DNA of 64,000 nucleotides, taken from the NCBI GenBank assembly GCA_016744135.1, contig JADGEX010000002.1, positions 930,001 through 994,000 of the forward strand, read 5' to 3'. Below, piece by piece: positions 52,447 through 61,306 of the stretch; positions within the stretch are counted from its first letter, which is position 1, and each line of letters begins with the position of its first letter. This DNA comes from Pseudodesulfovibrio sp. GTDB lineage: Bacteria > Desulfobacterota > Desulfovibrionia > Desulfovibrionales > Desulfovibrionaceae. A program made the position numbers and the translations under genes. Below the pieces are notes generated by a model, which saw nothing but the letters and a program-made list of their open reading frames with translations, was not told where the DNA came from and made no database searches.

Positions 52447-55341
52447 ATGAGCCAGGACTTTCTTGATCCGGAGATCTTGACCGACTTTTTTGTTGAAGCG
52501 AAAGAGCACTTGGAAACCATTGAGCCTAACTTGCTGGAGCTTGAAAAAAGCCCTGACAATCTTGGTTTGCTGAATGAGATTTTTAGGCCCATGCACTCTC
52601 TCAAAGGGGCATCGGGTTTTCTTGGTTTGAACAAGATCAATGGTTTGGCTCATAAAGCCGAGAATATTCTCGATGAGCTTCGTCAAGGGTCCATGAAGGT
52701 TACCAGTGGGATCATGGATTTGATTCTATCTGCGACTGATGCCTTGAGAACCATGGTGGATAATCTGGAGACCAGCGGCGTGGAAGGAGATGTTGATACA
52801 GCTCCTATTATTGCCCGGATTGAAGCTACCTTGGTTGGAGATATGGAAGCAGCTGCAGTTGCCCCAGAACCAGAGCCTGAATGTGCGTCTGTTGTCGAAG
52901 CTGAAGTCGTGATTGAACCTGAACCCGTGGCGGAGGAACCTGTTGAAATGGTCGCAGAAATAACATTCGATCCCCAGCCGGACCCTGACTTTGATGCCAC
53001 TCCTTATGGTCTGACAACTGTTGGTGAAGGTCATTTGGCTGATTTCCTTGAAGAAGCACATGAAATTGTTGAGAACCTCAATCGGTGTCTCCTTTCTTTG
53101 GAAGGCGAACCCGATGGTAGTGAAGAGCTTATCAACGATACGTTTAGATATTTTCATAATTTGAAAGGGAATAGTGGAATCATCGGATTCAAGGAATTGA
53201 ATTCCTTGACCCATGAAGCGGAAACGTTGTTGAACAAAGTCCGTAAGGGTGAGATTGCTTCCAGCCAAGGGTTGATGGATCTTTTGTTGGCAAGCGTGGA
53301 TCTTATTGAAGCTTTGGTCGGTAAAGTGGACGTTGAAACCAATAAGGTCGAACCACTTGATACCAGCGTGATGGCGCAAGTACTGCAAAGAGTGACGGAA
53401 GACGGTGATGTTCTTGCTGTGCAAGGACTTTTTCCCGGTTCCAAATCTGCTCCGGTCACCGAAGAAGCTGCTGCCCCGGCAGCGGCGGACGCTTCTTCTG
53501 ATGAAGACGCTTCTGTTTCCGCAGGAGATTATGATCCCGAAGATGTGGCTCTGTTTGTTCAGACTATTAATCAGCAGTTGGAATCAGCTGCGGTTGCCCT
53601 TGGGTTACTTCGTAAGGATGCCGGTCAGACGGACATCGTGGACGGGCTGTTCAGGACGTTTCAAACTATCCAGAATTCCACCGGTTACATGGGGCTGGAT
53701 GAGATCAAGGAGTATTCTTCCCGTACTGTTGGGTTGATCGATCAGGGGCGAAAGACCGATATGGATTTCACCTTGATGTTGGATATTCTTGATCAGGAAT
53801 TCGCTATTCTCAAGGATATGATTTTAAAAGCTTTGGAAATGTTGACTGGAAGTCCTGCTGAGGACCCCACGGTGAATATGGGCAAACCTGCTTCAATCAA
53901 AACTGAGAAGGTCGCTCCGAAGGTCGAGCCAGCACCTGCACCAGCTCCGGTACCTGAACCGCCTGTGCAGAAGGCGGCAGCCGTTTCGAAGCCGGCCCCA
54001 GTTGCCAAGCCTGCGCCTACGTCAGCGCCTGCGACCAAAGTGCCGGCTGGCAGAAAAAGTGGTGCTGTTAATCCGCCTCCTGTGAGACCCAAGGTATCGA
54101 GCACAATTCGTGTTGATCATCATAAACTTGATCATTTAATGAATGTTATTGGTGAGTTGATTATCAACAGGAATAGGTATGCCATGCTTGCTCGCGCTCT
54201 TGAGGAAGGGCAGGAAGAGGTGCATGTGGTTGCTCAGCAGTTGACTGAGACGACCTATGCAATGGCCCGTATTTCAGACGATCTTCAGGATACCATCATG
54301 AAGGTCCGCATGGTACCTGTGCAGACTGTTTTTTCCCGTTTTCCACGTCTTGTGCGTGACTTGAGCCGTAAGTCCGGCAAGCAGGTCGAATTGATTATGG
54401 AAGGCGAAGAGACTGAATTCGACAAGTCTGTAGTGGAGGAGATCGGTGATCCGTTGGTTCATCTCGTCCGAAACGCGGTTGATCATGGCCTTGAAGACGA
54501 AGCCGAGCGTGTACAATTGGGGAAGAAGCCCAAAGGACATGTCTGGTTGCGTGCGTATCATAAGGGCAATTCCGTTGCCATTGAGGTCGAAGACGACGGA
54601 CGAGGCATGGACCCGGAAAAGTTGAAGGCCGTCGCTATTCGCAAGGGGGTTATCACTCCTGAAGAGGCCAATGTCATGGATGACCGTGAGGCCTTGGATC
54701 TTATTTTTGCTCCCGGTTTTTCTTCCGCTGAGAAGGTGACGGATATTTCCGGCCGAGGTGTGGGAATGGATGTGGTCAAGACCAACATCAAGAATCTCAA
54801 AGGGAGCGTAAATACCCAGTCCGAAGTGGGCAAAGGGACCAAGCTGACCCTGACCCTGCCGTTGACTCTGGCAATCATCGATGCGCTCATGGTCCAGGTG
54901 GCTGGCGACACGTTTGCTATCCCGTTGGACGCTGTCTCCGAGACCACCAAGATCGAGGTCGAAAAGTTGTCCGATGTGAACAACCGGAAGGCTGTCACGT
55001 TGCGTGGCGAGGTTTTGGGCTTGGTTGAATTGGCCGAATTGCTCGATTTGCCGCAGTCCATGGATGACCGGGACGTTTTGCCCATGGTCGTTATTCAAGA
55101 CAACGACAGACGCCTTGGATTGGTTGTGGATCGTCTTTTGGAACGGCAGGAAATCGTTATCAAGCCGTTGGGACAGTATCTCAACAATTTTAATTTGAAA
55201 GGACTTTCTGGTGCGACCATTATGGGTGATGGTTCTGTGGTTCTGATTTTGGACCCGCACGAGATCTACAGCATTTCTACTCAGCTTGGACGCAAGCAGG
55301 AACCGCTGACAGTGTCCGGGGCTTTGACCAGCACGAAATAG
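52447..55341 (+). CDS. cheA: Chemotaxis histidine kinase CheA with two Hpt domains and a degenerate third
   Basis: The 964-residue kinase begins at ATG 52447 (MSQDFLDPEIL). Hpt1 has H50 in MHSLKGASGF and Hpt2 has H237 in FHNLKGNSGIIGF. A third Hpt-like segment near residue 406 reads FRTFQTIQNSTGYMG, where Gln replaces the phosphoacceptor His. A Pro/Ala-rich linker (about 490-545) precedes the dimerisation helices (NVIGELIINRNRYAML). The HATPase domain (HLVRNAVDHGLED, VEDDGRGMD, GRGVGMDVVKTNI) and a CheW-like domain follow. It is last in the operon, followed by a terminator. Confidence 0.95.
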   Translation: MSQDFLDPEILTDFFVEAKEHLETIEPNLLELEKSPDNLGLLNEIFRPMHSLKGASGFLGLNKINGLAHKAENILDELRQGSMKVTSGIMDLILSATDALRTMVDNLETSGVEGDVDTAPIIARIEATLVGDMEAAAVAPEPEPECASVVEAEVVIEPEPVAEEPVEMVAEITFDPQPDPDFDATPYGLTTVGEGHLADFLEEAHEIVENLNRCLLSLEGEPDGSEELINDTFRYFHNLKGNSGIIGFKELNSLTHEAETLLNKVRKGEIASSQGLMDLLLASVDLIEALVGKVDVETNKVEPLDTSVMAQVLQRVTEDGDVLAVQGLFPGSKSAPVTEEAAAPAAADASSDEDASVSAGDYDPEDVALFVQTINQQLESAAVALGLLRKDAGQTDIVDGLFRTFQTIQNSTGYMGLDEIKEYSSRTVGLIDQGRKTDMDFTLMLDILDQEFAILKDMILKALEMLTGSPAEDPTVNMGKPASIKTEKVAPKVEPAPAPAPVPEPPVQKAAAVSKPAPVAKPAPTSAPATKVPAGRKSGAVNPPPVRPKVSSTIRVDHHKLDHLMNVIGELIINRNRYAMLARALEEGQEEVHVVAQQLTETTYAMARISDDLQDTIMKVRMVPVQTVFSRFPRLVRDLSRKSGKQVELIMEGEETEFDKSVVEEIGDPLVHLVRNAVDHGLEDEAERVQLGKKPKGHVWLRAYHKGNSVAIEVEDDGRGMDPEKLKAVAIRKGVITPEEANVMDDREALDLIFAPGFSSAEKVTDISGRGVGMDVVKTNIKNLKGSVNTQSEVGKGTKLTLTLPLTLAIIDALMVQVAGDTFAIPLDAVSETTKIEVEKLSDVNNRKAVTLRGEVLGLVELAELLDLPQSMDDRDVLPMVVIQDNDRRLGLVVDRLLERQEIVIKPLGQYLNNFNLKGLSGATIMGDGSVVLILDPHEIYSISTQLGRKQEPLTVSGALTSTK

Positions 55342-55362
55342 CGGTTTATACAATAAATATTG

Positions 55363-55398
55363 AAAAGGCCGGGAAGCATATGCTTCCCGGCCTTTTTT
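55363..55398. terminator. Bidirectional terminator after cheA
   Basis: AAAAGGCCGGGAAGCA pairs with TGCTTCCCGGCCTTTT and T-rich sequence follows. It separates cheA from the convergent membrane protein gene. Confidence 0.9.
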
Positions 55399-55418
55399 CG
55401 TCAAATGAAGTGTGCTGT

Positions 55419-56345
55419 CTAGAGCATGGTCAGCAAGTTGATGGCCACGGTGACGTTCAAGGTGTGCATGAACCAGAACAGGAATACGGCCAAGAATGTC
55501 AATCCTTTGAGCCTGAGAGGTGATTCGCTTCGGCCGATGAGAATCCAGACAAATGCACAAATGGCTCCAAGTGCAATGGAGCCTCCCCAGACAAAGGCCA
55601 GTGGAGTACCCATGACGAGCGTTTTGTAGGATGCAGGCAGGTTGGCGAAAAGCCATCCCTGACAACCAAGAAATCCGAGCATTGGAAGGGTGGCCCAGCG
55701 GGTGGCCAGTTTTAGGGAAAAATTGTAATAGTCGCGGCCAAAATCATCCTTGTTGCGTCGAAGTACCAGATAGGAGGCACTCAAGGCTGCGGCTGCGGAC
55801 ATGGTCAACAGGGCATACATGACGGACATGGGTAAAATCATGGCCGTGGCTGCAAGAATTGTTTCATTTGTGGGAGTGCCATGGGACAGTGTCCAGGCAA
55901 TTTTGGCCGGGATAGCCAAGGCCACACAAGTCAGTGCTGCCAATGAGGCAATCATGCCCAGAGACATGTGCAGTCCCTTGGCATTTCGCATCTTTTTCCA
56001 CATCGTGAAATAGATGAGGCTGAAGAAAACGAAAATGCCAAATGCTGCGAATGTGTTCAACAGGGGGGATTCCATGGTGAACAGGGCATGGATGTATTGC
56101 GGAAATTTTGTCAGTGCCACGGCGTATGCAGCACCATTCACAACAAGCAGAAGGATGAGGAGGATAAGTCCCATTGCTCCTATTTGTTGGCCGTATTTAT
56201 CGAAAAAAACACGTTTTTTTGTTTTCGCTGACATCTCGCCGAGAACAGCGATAGCCGGACTACCTATGGCGCCCATGCCGAGCAGGCTGAAAAAGGCCGG
56301 GGCCAACAGGAATGCGATCATGGTCAGGGTTTCTTGTGTACTCAT
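55419..56345 (-). CDS. Polytopic inner-membrane protein, unknown function
   Basis: The 308-residue protein has about eight hydrophobic segments, starting near residue 8 (LTMIAFLLAPAFFSLLGMGAIG), 38 (MGLILLILLLVVNGAAYAVAL) and 75, with short charged loops. I do not recognise a family with confidence. Start ATG 56345 (STQETLT) was chosen; an ATG 30 bases upstream is possible. It is monocistronic and divergent from cpoB. Confidence 0.68.
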   Translation of the reverse strand: MSTQETLTMIAFLLAPAFFSLLGMGAIGSPAIAVLGEMSAKTKKRVFFDKYGQQIGAMGLILLILLLVVNGAAYAVALTKFPQYIHALFTMESPLLNTFAAFGIFVFFSLIYFTMWKKMRNAKGLHMSLGMIASLAALTCVALAIPAKIAWTLSHGTPTNETILAATAMILPMSVMYALLTMSAAAALSASYLVLRRNKDDFGRDYYNFSLKLATRWATLPMLGFLGCQGWLFANLPASYKTLVMGTPLAFVWGGSIALGAICAFVWILIGRSESPLRLKGLTFLAVFLFWFMHTLNVTVAINLLTML

Positions 56346-56541
56346 GATTGATTGGAACTCCGATTTTCTGTGCATTGCCCACCATATGTGTGCGGACTTT
56401 TTCTGCCTGAAAAACGTATGGCATGCAAGGTTTGCATTAAATGGCGATTATCGCACGGTATTCATCGATTCCTTGCAAAAAATCCTTGTATCGCCTATTT
56501 CGTAGGGAACGTTTAATCGTGTGAATGCGGAGAAACCATTG

Positions 56542-57414
56542 ATGAAAACACTGAAGCTCGTTTTGCTCGTTCTGCTTGGCCTGTTGCTTGTTGGTTGTGC
56601 AACCACCAAGAAAGACGCGGCCACTGTCTCGGCAAGTACAGAATGGCGTATTAAAAGTCTTGAAGAGAGCTTTTTGAATATTCGTGAACAGCAACGACGT
56701 ATGGCGGACGAAAATGCCTTGGCTCAGGATAAGATCGATCAGCGGTTGGCTTCTCTTGAAACAGAAATTGCGGGTTTGAGAACCGGCGGTGTTGTGGAAT
56801 CTCCCTCTGAAAGTACGCAGGGATCACCTAGTGATAATGGTTGGGTGACAGATTTGAAGCCTGAGGATGACGGTTGGGTTGACGGACAGAAAGCTCCTGC
56901 GATATCCAAGGCTCAGAGCAATGAGGACAAACCTTGGGCTGAAGTTCCTCAACCGCCAGCAGTTATCCCGGCGCCTGAAGTCATTCAGCGATCCGCAGCC
57001 AAGACTCCGGTAACGTCTAAGTCTGTGAAGAGTCCTTCGGGAGCCAAAGGGTTGTATGATGCAGGATTGTCTCAGTATAATGCCGAGCAGTTTGATGCTT
57101 CTCGAGTAACATTCGATCAGTTCCTCAAGAAGTATCCGAACAATGATTTGGCTGCCAACGCCCTGTATTGGAAGGGCGAGACGTATTATTCTCAAAAGGA
57201 TTACGCACAGGCCATCTTGACGTTCAAGGAAGTGACTGGTCGTTTTCCCAAGCATCATAAGTCCGCATCAGCTCTGCTTAAAATTGGCATGTCTTATGAT
57301 AAGGTTGGAGATTCTGATAACTCCATTTTCTATCTCCGCGCCTTGGTAGAGGATTTTCCGAAATCTGCTGCGGCCACCCTTGGTCGCAAGGAACTTGTCC
57401 GTTTGGGAGGTTAA
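56542..57414 (+). CDS. cpoB: Tol-Pal-associated lipoprotein CpoB/YbgF
   Basis: The 290-residue protein has a lipoprotein signal (LLVLLGLLLVGC). A coiled-coil segment follows (residues about 30-80, RIKSLEESFLNIREQQRRMAD), then a low-complexity linker and C-terminal TPRs beginning KGLYDAGLSQYNAEQFDASRV and including ALYWKGETYYSQKDYAQAIL. This is the YbgF/CpoB layout. CpoB coordinates peptidoglycan synthesis with outer-membrane constriction. Classical CpoB is soluble, so the lipobox is a variation. No tol or pal genes are adjacent. Confidence 0.85.
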   Translation: MKTLKLVLLVLLGLLLVGCATTKKDAATVSASTEWRIKSLEESFLNIREQQRRMADENALAQDKIDQRLASLETEIAGLRTGGVVESPSESTQGSPSDNGWVTDLKPEDDGWVDGQKAPAISKAQSNEDKPWAEVPQPPAVIPAPEVIQRSAAKTPVTSKSVKSPSGAKGLYDAGLSQYNAEQFDASRVTFDQFLKKYPNNDLAANALYWKGETYYSQKDYAQAILTFKEVTGRFPKHHKSASALLKIGMSYDKVGDSDNSIFYLRALVEDFPKSAAATLGRKELVRLGG

Positions 57415-57482
57415 CCAATTGGTTTGATCCGTGGTTGGCTGATTGCATCGGATTTTGTCGTCGTACTAAGGGACCTGTTTTC

Positions 57483-58721
57483 ATGGACCTGCGCAAGGAA
57501 CATTTCGCCTGTTTGGCATTAAAGCACACGCCTCGCCTTGGTCCCAAGGTGTGGCGTGAGTTGTTTGTTCATTACGATAGCGCCTTTGATGCCGTGCAGG
57601 ATGCTGCTTCTTGGCCGGTCCTTTCACTCGCCAATAAGGGTATTGCTCAGAAATGCGTGAATGAGGTCTGGCGGGAAAAAGCCGAGGATGAATACCGGGC
57701 GACTCAACAGGCGGGCATGGATGTCGTGACGTGGTTTGATTCACGTTTCCCCGAGAGGTTGAAGAACATCTCAGATCCACCTGCCATGCTTTATGTGTCT
57801 GGAGATACGACACTTTTCAATAATCCAGGTGTTGGGGTGGTCGGAGCCAGAGAATGTACGCGACTTGGCTTGGATACCGCCGGACGCATCAGTGCACAGC
57901 TTTCAAAAATCGGCATTACCGTAATCTCGGGGCTTGCGCTAGGTATTGACCGGCAGGCCCATCTTGGCGGCCTCAAAGGTATTGGTAGTACCATCGCCGT
58001 GCTTGGTTGCGGATTGGACATAGATTATCCCATGGATAATATCGATGTCAGGCGCGAACTCGACAGGAGTGGATTGGTGGTGACGGAATTCGGGCCGGGC
58101 GTCAGGCCGAGAGCCGGGCATTTCCCGGTGCGTAACCGGATTATCAGCGGATTGTCTCTTGGCGTACTTGTGGCTGAAGCAGCGCATAACAGCGGAAGTT
58201 TGATCACTGCTCGTTTGGCTGGAGAGCAGGGCAAGGATGTCTTTGCCGTGCCAGGTCCCATTGGGCAACCAACCTTCACTGGATGTCATCGACTTATCAA
58301 GCAGGGGGCAGCTCTTGTGGAGTCCGCATCCGATATTGTTGAAATTTTACGATACGATTTTGCTCGTGAGTTGGAGTTGGTTCCGGATCCAGCCCCGGTT
58401 GCAAGTGAGGATGGCGTTGAGGCGCACCGGGCCAAAATTAGGGAAAAGAGTGCGTCGAAAAAAACGAAGGATGAAAGTAAAATTCCCACTCCTTCGTCGC
58501 GCAAGCGGCCATCGCAAGCAGACAGGGAGGCCATGGAACTGACTGAAGATGAGAAGAAGGTGTTGGATCTTCTGGATGAGACCGATAAAATCCATATAGA
58601 TAGACTTGGCCGGGAGCTGTGTTTTGATTCGGCTACGATCAGCAAGGTTTTGCTTATTTTGGAGATGCGGGGCGCTGTTCAGCAATTGCCTGGAATGTGG
58701 TATGTCGTGCGTGAATCATAA
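57483..58721 (+). CDS. dprA: DNA-processing protein DprA
   Basis: The 412-residue protein has an N-terminal SAM-like region (LALKHTPRLGPKVWREL). The Rossmann-type DprA/Smf core follows: VGVVGARECTRLGLDTA, VISGLALGIDRQAHLGGL, TIAVLGCGLD, GHFPVRNRIISGLS, VFAVPGPIGQPTFTGCHRLIKQGA. A charged linker leads to a C-terminal winged helix (EKKVLDLLDETDKIHIDRLG). DprA loads RecA on incoming single-stranded DNA. Start ATG 57483 fits the family; the longer frame does not. Confidence 0.95.
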   Translation: MDLRKEHFACLALKHTPRLGPKVWRELFVHYDSAFDAVQDAASWPVLSLANKGIAQKCVNEVWREKAEDEYRATQQAGMDVVTWFDSRFPERLKNISDPPAMLYVSGDTTLFNNPGVGVVGARECTRLGLDTAGRISAQLSKIGITVISGLALGIDRQAHLGGLKGIGSTIAVLGCGLDIDYPMDNIDVRRELDRSGLVVTEFGPGVRPRAGHFPVRNRIISGLSLGVLVAEAAHNSGSLITARLAGEQGKDVFAVPGPIGQPTFTGCHRLIKQGAALVESASDIVEILRYDFARELELVPDPAPVASEDGVEAHRAKIREKSASKKTKDESKIPTPSSRKRPSQADREAMELTEDEKKVLDLLDETDKIHIDRLGRELCFDSATISKVLLILEMRGAVQQLPGMWYVVRES

Positions 58722-58735
58722 CCTGTGGGTATAGT

Positions 58736-59008
58736 ATGGACTGGAAACTGCTCGCCACGACCTTTGGTACATTATTTGTTGCGGAACTTGGTGACAAGAC
58801 GCAGCTCGCTTGCATGCTTATGACCGCCAAGACACAGAAGCCGTGGACCGTATTTCTCGGCTCGTCTATCGCTTTGGTCCTTGTTAGCTTTCTGGGGGTT
58901 ATGTTTGCTCAGTTTGTGTGCCAATACATCTCGCCGCATATTATCAAAAAAGTTGCTGCGGTTTCCTTTATGGTAATGGGATGCCTGATTTTCTTTGACA
59001 AGATATGA
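58736..59008 (+). CDS. Half-size GDT1/UPF0016 (TMEM165-like) membrane transporter
   Basis: The 90-residue protein has three hydrophobic helices and the family motif E-x-G-D-K-T in TLFVAELGDKTQLACML. Full-length GDT1 proteins contain two such modules and transport Mn2+ or Ca2+. Single-module bacterial forms are expected to assemble as dimers. Only one module is present here, so a homodimer is likely. It lies 14 bp after dprA. Confidence 0.85.
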   Translation: MDWKLLATTFGTLFVAELGDKTQLACMLMTAKTQKPWTVFLGSSIALVLVSFLGVMFAQFVCQYISPHIIKKVAAVSFMVMGCLIFFDKI

Positions 59009-59079
59009 CATATCAGGCTTGAATATTTGTACTCGACTTGATTTCTTCGTGTAAATACGTGCTCTGAACCGGGAAAATA

Positions 59080-59475
59080 ATGCAGAAAATACCGATTAAC
59101 CTCGCCGTCCCTGGCATGAAATTAGCTAAACCTGTCCTTAAAGAAGGGGGCATGACTATAATGGCTGAGGGGATGGAATTGACGGACAGTCTTATTTCTC
59201 GATTGGGAAATATGAAGATTGAGCGTATTACAGTGCAGGGGCATCCCGTGGATATGGGCGGTGCTGGCGCTGGTACTAAGTGGGCAGAGCGTTTGGAACG
59301 TCTGGATGTCTTGTTTAGAAGCCATACCGAGGATAAGTGGATGACTCGTGTTAAAGTTCGCATGGGGCAGTATTTTCAGATTAAGGCAGCGGCTCAGGAA
59401 GCGAAAATGCAGGCTATGAAGGATATCGAATCCTCTGATGAAGATGAGATTGAGAACGATGAGAGCGAGGTTTAG
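59080..59475 (+). CDS. Hypothetical protein encoded with an HDOD protein
   Basis: This 131-residue soluble protein starts IPINLAVPGMKLAKPVLKEGGMTIMAEGMELT, a small beta-rich module like that found at the N-terminus of some HD-GYP proteins (DUF3391-like). It ends in a very acidic tail (SSDEDEIENDESEV). It lies 3 bp before the HDOD gene, so the two probably work together in signalling. No enzymatic motif. Confidence 0.65.
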   Translation: MQKIPINLAVPGMKLAKPVLKEGGMTIMAEGMELTDSLISRLGNMKIERITVQGHPVDMGGAGAGTKWAERLERLDVLFRSHTEDKWMTRVKVRMGQYFQIKAAAQEAKMQAMKDIESSDEDEIENDESEV

Positions 59476-59478
59476 AGC

Positions 59479-60315
59479 ATGGATGAAAATTTGAAAACCA
59501 GTATTCGCGGTGAAATTCTTCAGGTAAAGGACTTGCCTACTTTGCCACATGTTCTGAACAAAGTTACGACTCTTGTGGAAGACCCAGATGCCTCCAGTGA
59601 GGCCATTGCCAAGGTTATTTCTACGGATCAGGTTTTGTCCGCCAAAGTTTTGAAGATGGTCAATTCACCCATTTATGGTTTTCCTGGTCGAATAAGTTCC
59701 ATTCAACATGCGTTGGTCCTGCTTGGATTCAATGTGGTGCGCGGTATTATTATTTCCACATCAGTTTTTGACATGATGGTTCAGGCTATGAAGGGGTTGT
59801 GGGAGCATAGTCTCGGATGTGCAACGGCCTGTAATATTATTGCCCGTCGTGCTGGTTTTGAAGATCCCGAAGAGTACGCCGTGGCAGGACTTCTGCACGA
59901 TCTTGGAAAGGTCGTGACTGCCGTTCAGCTTCCTGATCTGCATGCATCTATCCTTAATACAGTACAGGCCAAGGAAATAACGTATTTTCAAGCCGAAAAG
60001 GATGTTCTCGGATTCGGGCATGATCGTATCAACGCATGGCTTGCCCGTCATTGGGGCTTGCCACCGAATATTCGTGAGGCCATGAGCCGTCACCATGCTC
60101 CACAATTGGCTGAATTTTATAAACCCATGTCTTGCGTGGTGCATCTGGGTGATTTTTTGGTCAGGCTATTTGAGTTTGGGAATTCTGGCGATGACCAAAC
60201 AGCCTATCTACGCCCTGAGGCGCTTATTGAACTCAAGTTCAAGATGTCTGATCTTGATAAGGTTATGGACGAGATGTCCGACCAACTCCTTGAAGTTTCT
60301 GATCTCACTTTATAA
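59479..60315 (+). CDS. HDOD-domain signalling protein
   Basis: The 278-residue protein is an HDOD domain: LPTLPHVLNKVTTLVEDPDASSEAIAKVISTDQVLSAKVLKMVNSP, GLLHDLGKVVTAVQ, FGHDRINAWLARHWGLPPNI. HDOD proteins resemble HD phosphohydrolases but usually act as non-catalytic signalling or motility regulators. Here an HD pair (LLHDLGK) is visible, so activity cannot be excluded. It is followed by a diguanylate cyclase-like gene. Confidence 0.9.
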   Translation: MDENLKTSIRGEILQVKDLPTLPHVLNKVTTLVEDPDASSEAIAKVISTDQVLSAKVLKMVNSPIYGFPGRISSIQHALVLLGFNVVRGIIISTSVFDMMVQAMKGLWEHSLGCATACNIIARRAGFEDPEEYAVAGLLHDLGKVVTAVQLPDLHASILNTVQAKEITYFQAEKDVLGFGHDRINAWLARHWGLPPNIREAMSRHHAPQLAEFYKPMSCVVHLGDFLVRLFEFGNSGDDQTAYLRPEALIELKFKMSDLDKVMDEMSDQLLEVSDLTL

Positions 60316-60343
60316 TTTCGTGAAGCTCTGCTAGTCTCTCTCC

Positions 60344-61306
60344 ATGAGTCAAACTCTTGAAAAATCTCTTTTTCAGCGCAAACAGACCGGTTTTTTGCTG
60401 ACACCCGACACAGCTCTTGCCGAAATGTTGCAGAAACTATGGTCGCCTGAAGTGCTTGAATTTACGGTTTTCGATCAAGGCGGCAAGGCTATTGAGCATC
60501 TGTTCAACGAACCGCCGGATCTTTTGGTCGTGGATAATCGTCTTTCGGACATTTCTGGTCGAGAGATTGCTAATCTGGTCAAAAGTGAAAATGTGTATCG
60601 GCAGTTGCCGGTGGTCGTGTGCGTGGATCCTATCGATGTTGAAGAACCGTGGAATTGGAATGTTATTGAGGTAGACGATTTTCTTGTCAGGCCGTTTAAC
60701 CCGTCCGAGGTGCGCGATCGCATCAATTTGACTTTGTGTCGGGCTATGCGCGCTCTTGATGCAAACCCGCTGTCCAAGTTGCCGGGGAATACCTCGATTA
60801 TCCAACGGATTCAGCAGTTGATCGACAATGGTGAAGAGTTTGCTTTGGCCTATTGTGACCTTGATTATTTCAAGTCATACAATGATAAGTATGGATTCGC
60901 ACGGGGTGATGAGATTCTGATGATGTCGGCTCGGCTTATTGTGAATACAATCCGTAGTTATCAGGGCGTGCAAAGTTTCGTGGGGCACGTTGGTGGCGAC
61001 GACTTTGTATTTATCCTGCCGCCAGATAAGGTGGAAGGAGCGTGTAAGCGCATCATCGCGGCCTTTGACGATATTGTTCCGCATTTTTATGATCCTGAAG
61101 ATCGGCAGCGGGGGAATATTACCTCGGTGGATCGAGAAGGGAATACCAAGGTTTTCCCGTTGATGGCTATTTCTTTGGCTGTGGTTGTTAATACGGATGG
61201 GCGGATTCAGCATTACGGTGAAGTTTCGTCTATTGCTATGGATTTGAAGAAAAAGGCCAAGGAAGATCCCAAGAGCAGCTATGTCATCGACCAACGAAAA
61301 GCGTAA
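60344..61306 (+). CDS. Receiver-GGDEF protein (probable diguanylate cyclase)
   Basis: Residues 1-130 form a receiver-like domain (LLVVDNRLSDISGREIANLV, with Asp63-like position and FLVRPFNPSEVRDRI, Arg in place of the usual Lys). Residues about 150-315 form a GGDEF domain: ALAYCDLDYFKSYNDKYGFARGDEIL and active loop VGGDDFVFILP. GGDDF is a tolerated variant of GGDEF, so c-di-GMP synthesis is plausible. The 3' end overlaps the xer gene by 26 bp. Confidence 0.85.
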   Translation: MSQTLEKSLFQRKQTGFLLTPDTALAEMLQKLWSPEVLEFTVFDQGGKAIEHLFNEPPDLLVVDNRLSDISGREIANLVKSENVYRQLPVVVCVDPIDVEEPWNWNVIEVDDFLVRPFNPSEVRDRINLTLCRAMRALDANPLSKLPGNTSIIQRIQQLIDNGEEFALAYCDLDYFKSYNDKYGFARGDEILMMSARLIVNTIRSYQGVQSFVGHVGGDDFVFILPPDKVEGACKRIIAAFDDIVPHFYDPEDRQRGNITSVDREGNTKVFPLMAISLAVVVNTDGRIQHYGEVSSIAMDLKKKAKEDPKSSYVIDQRKA

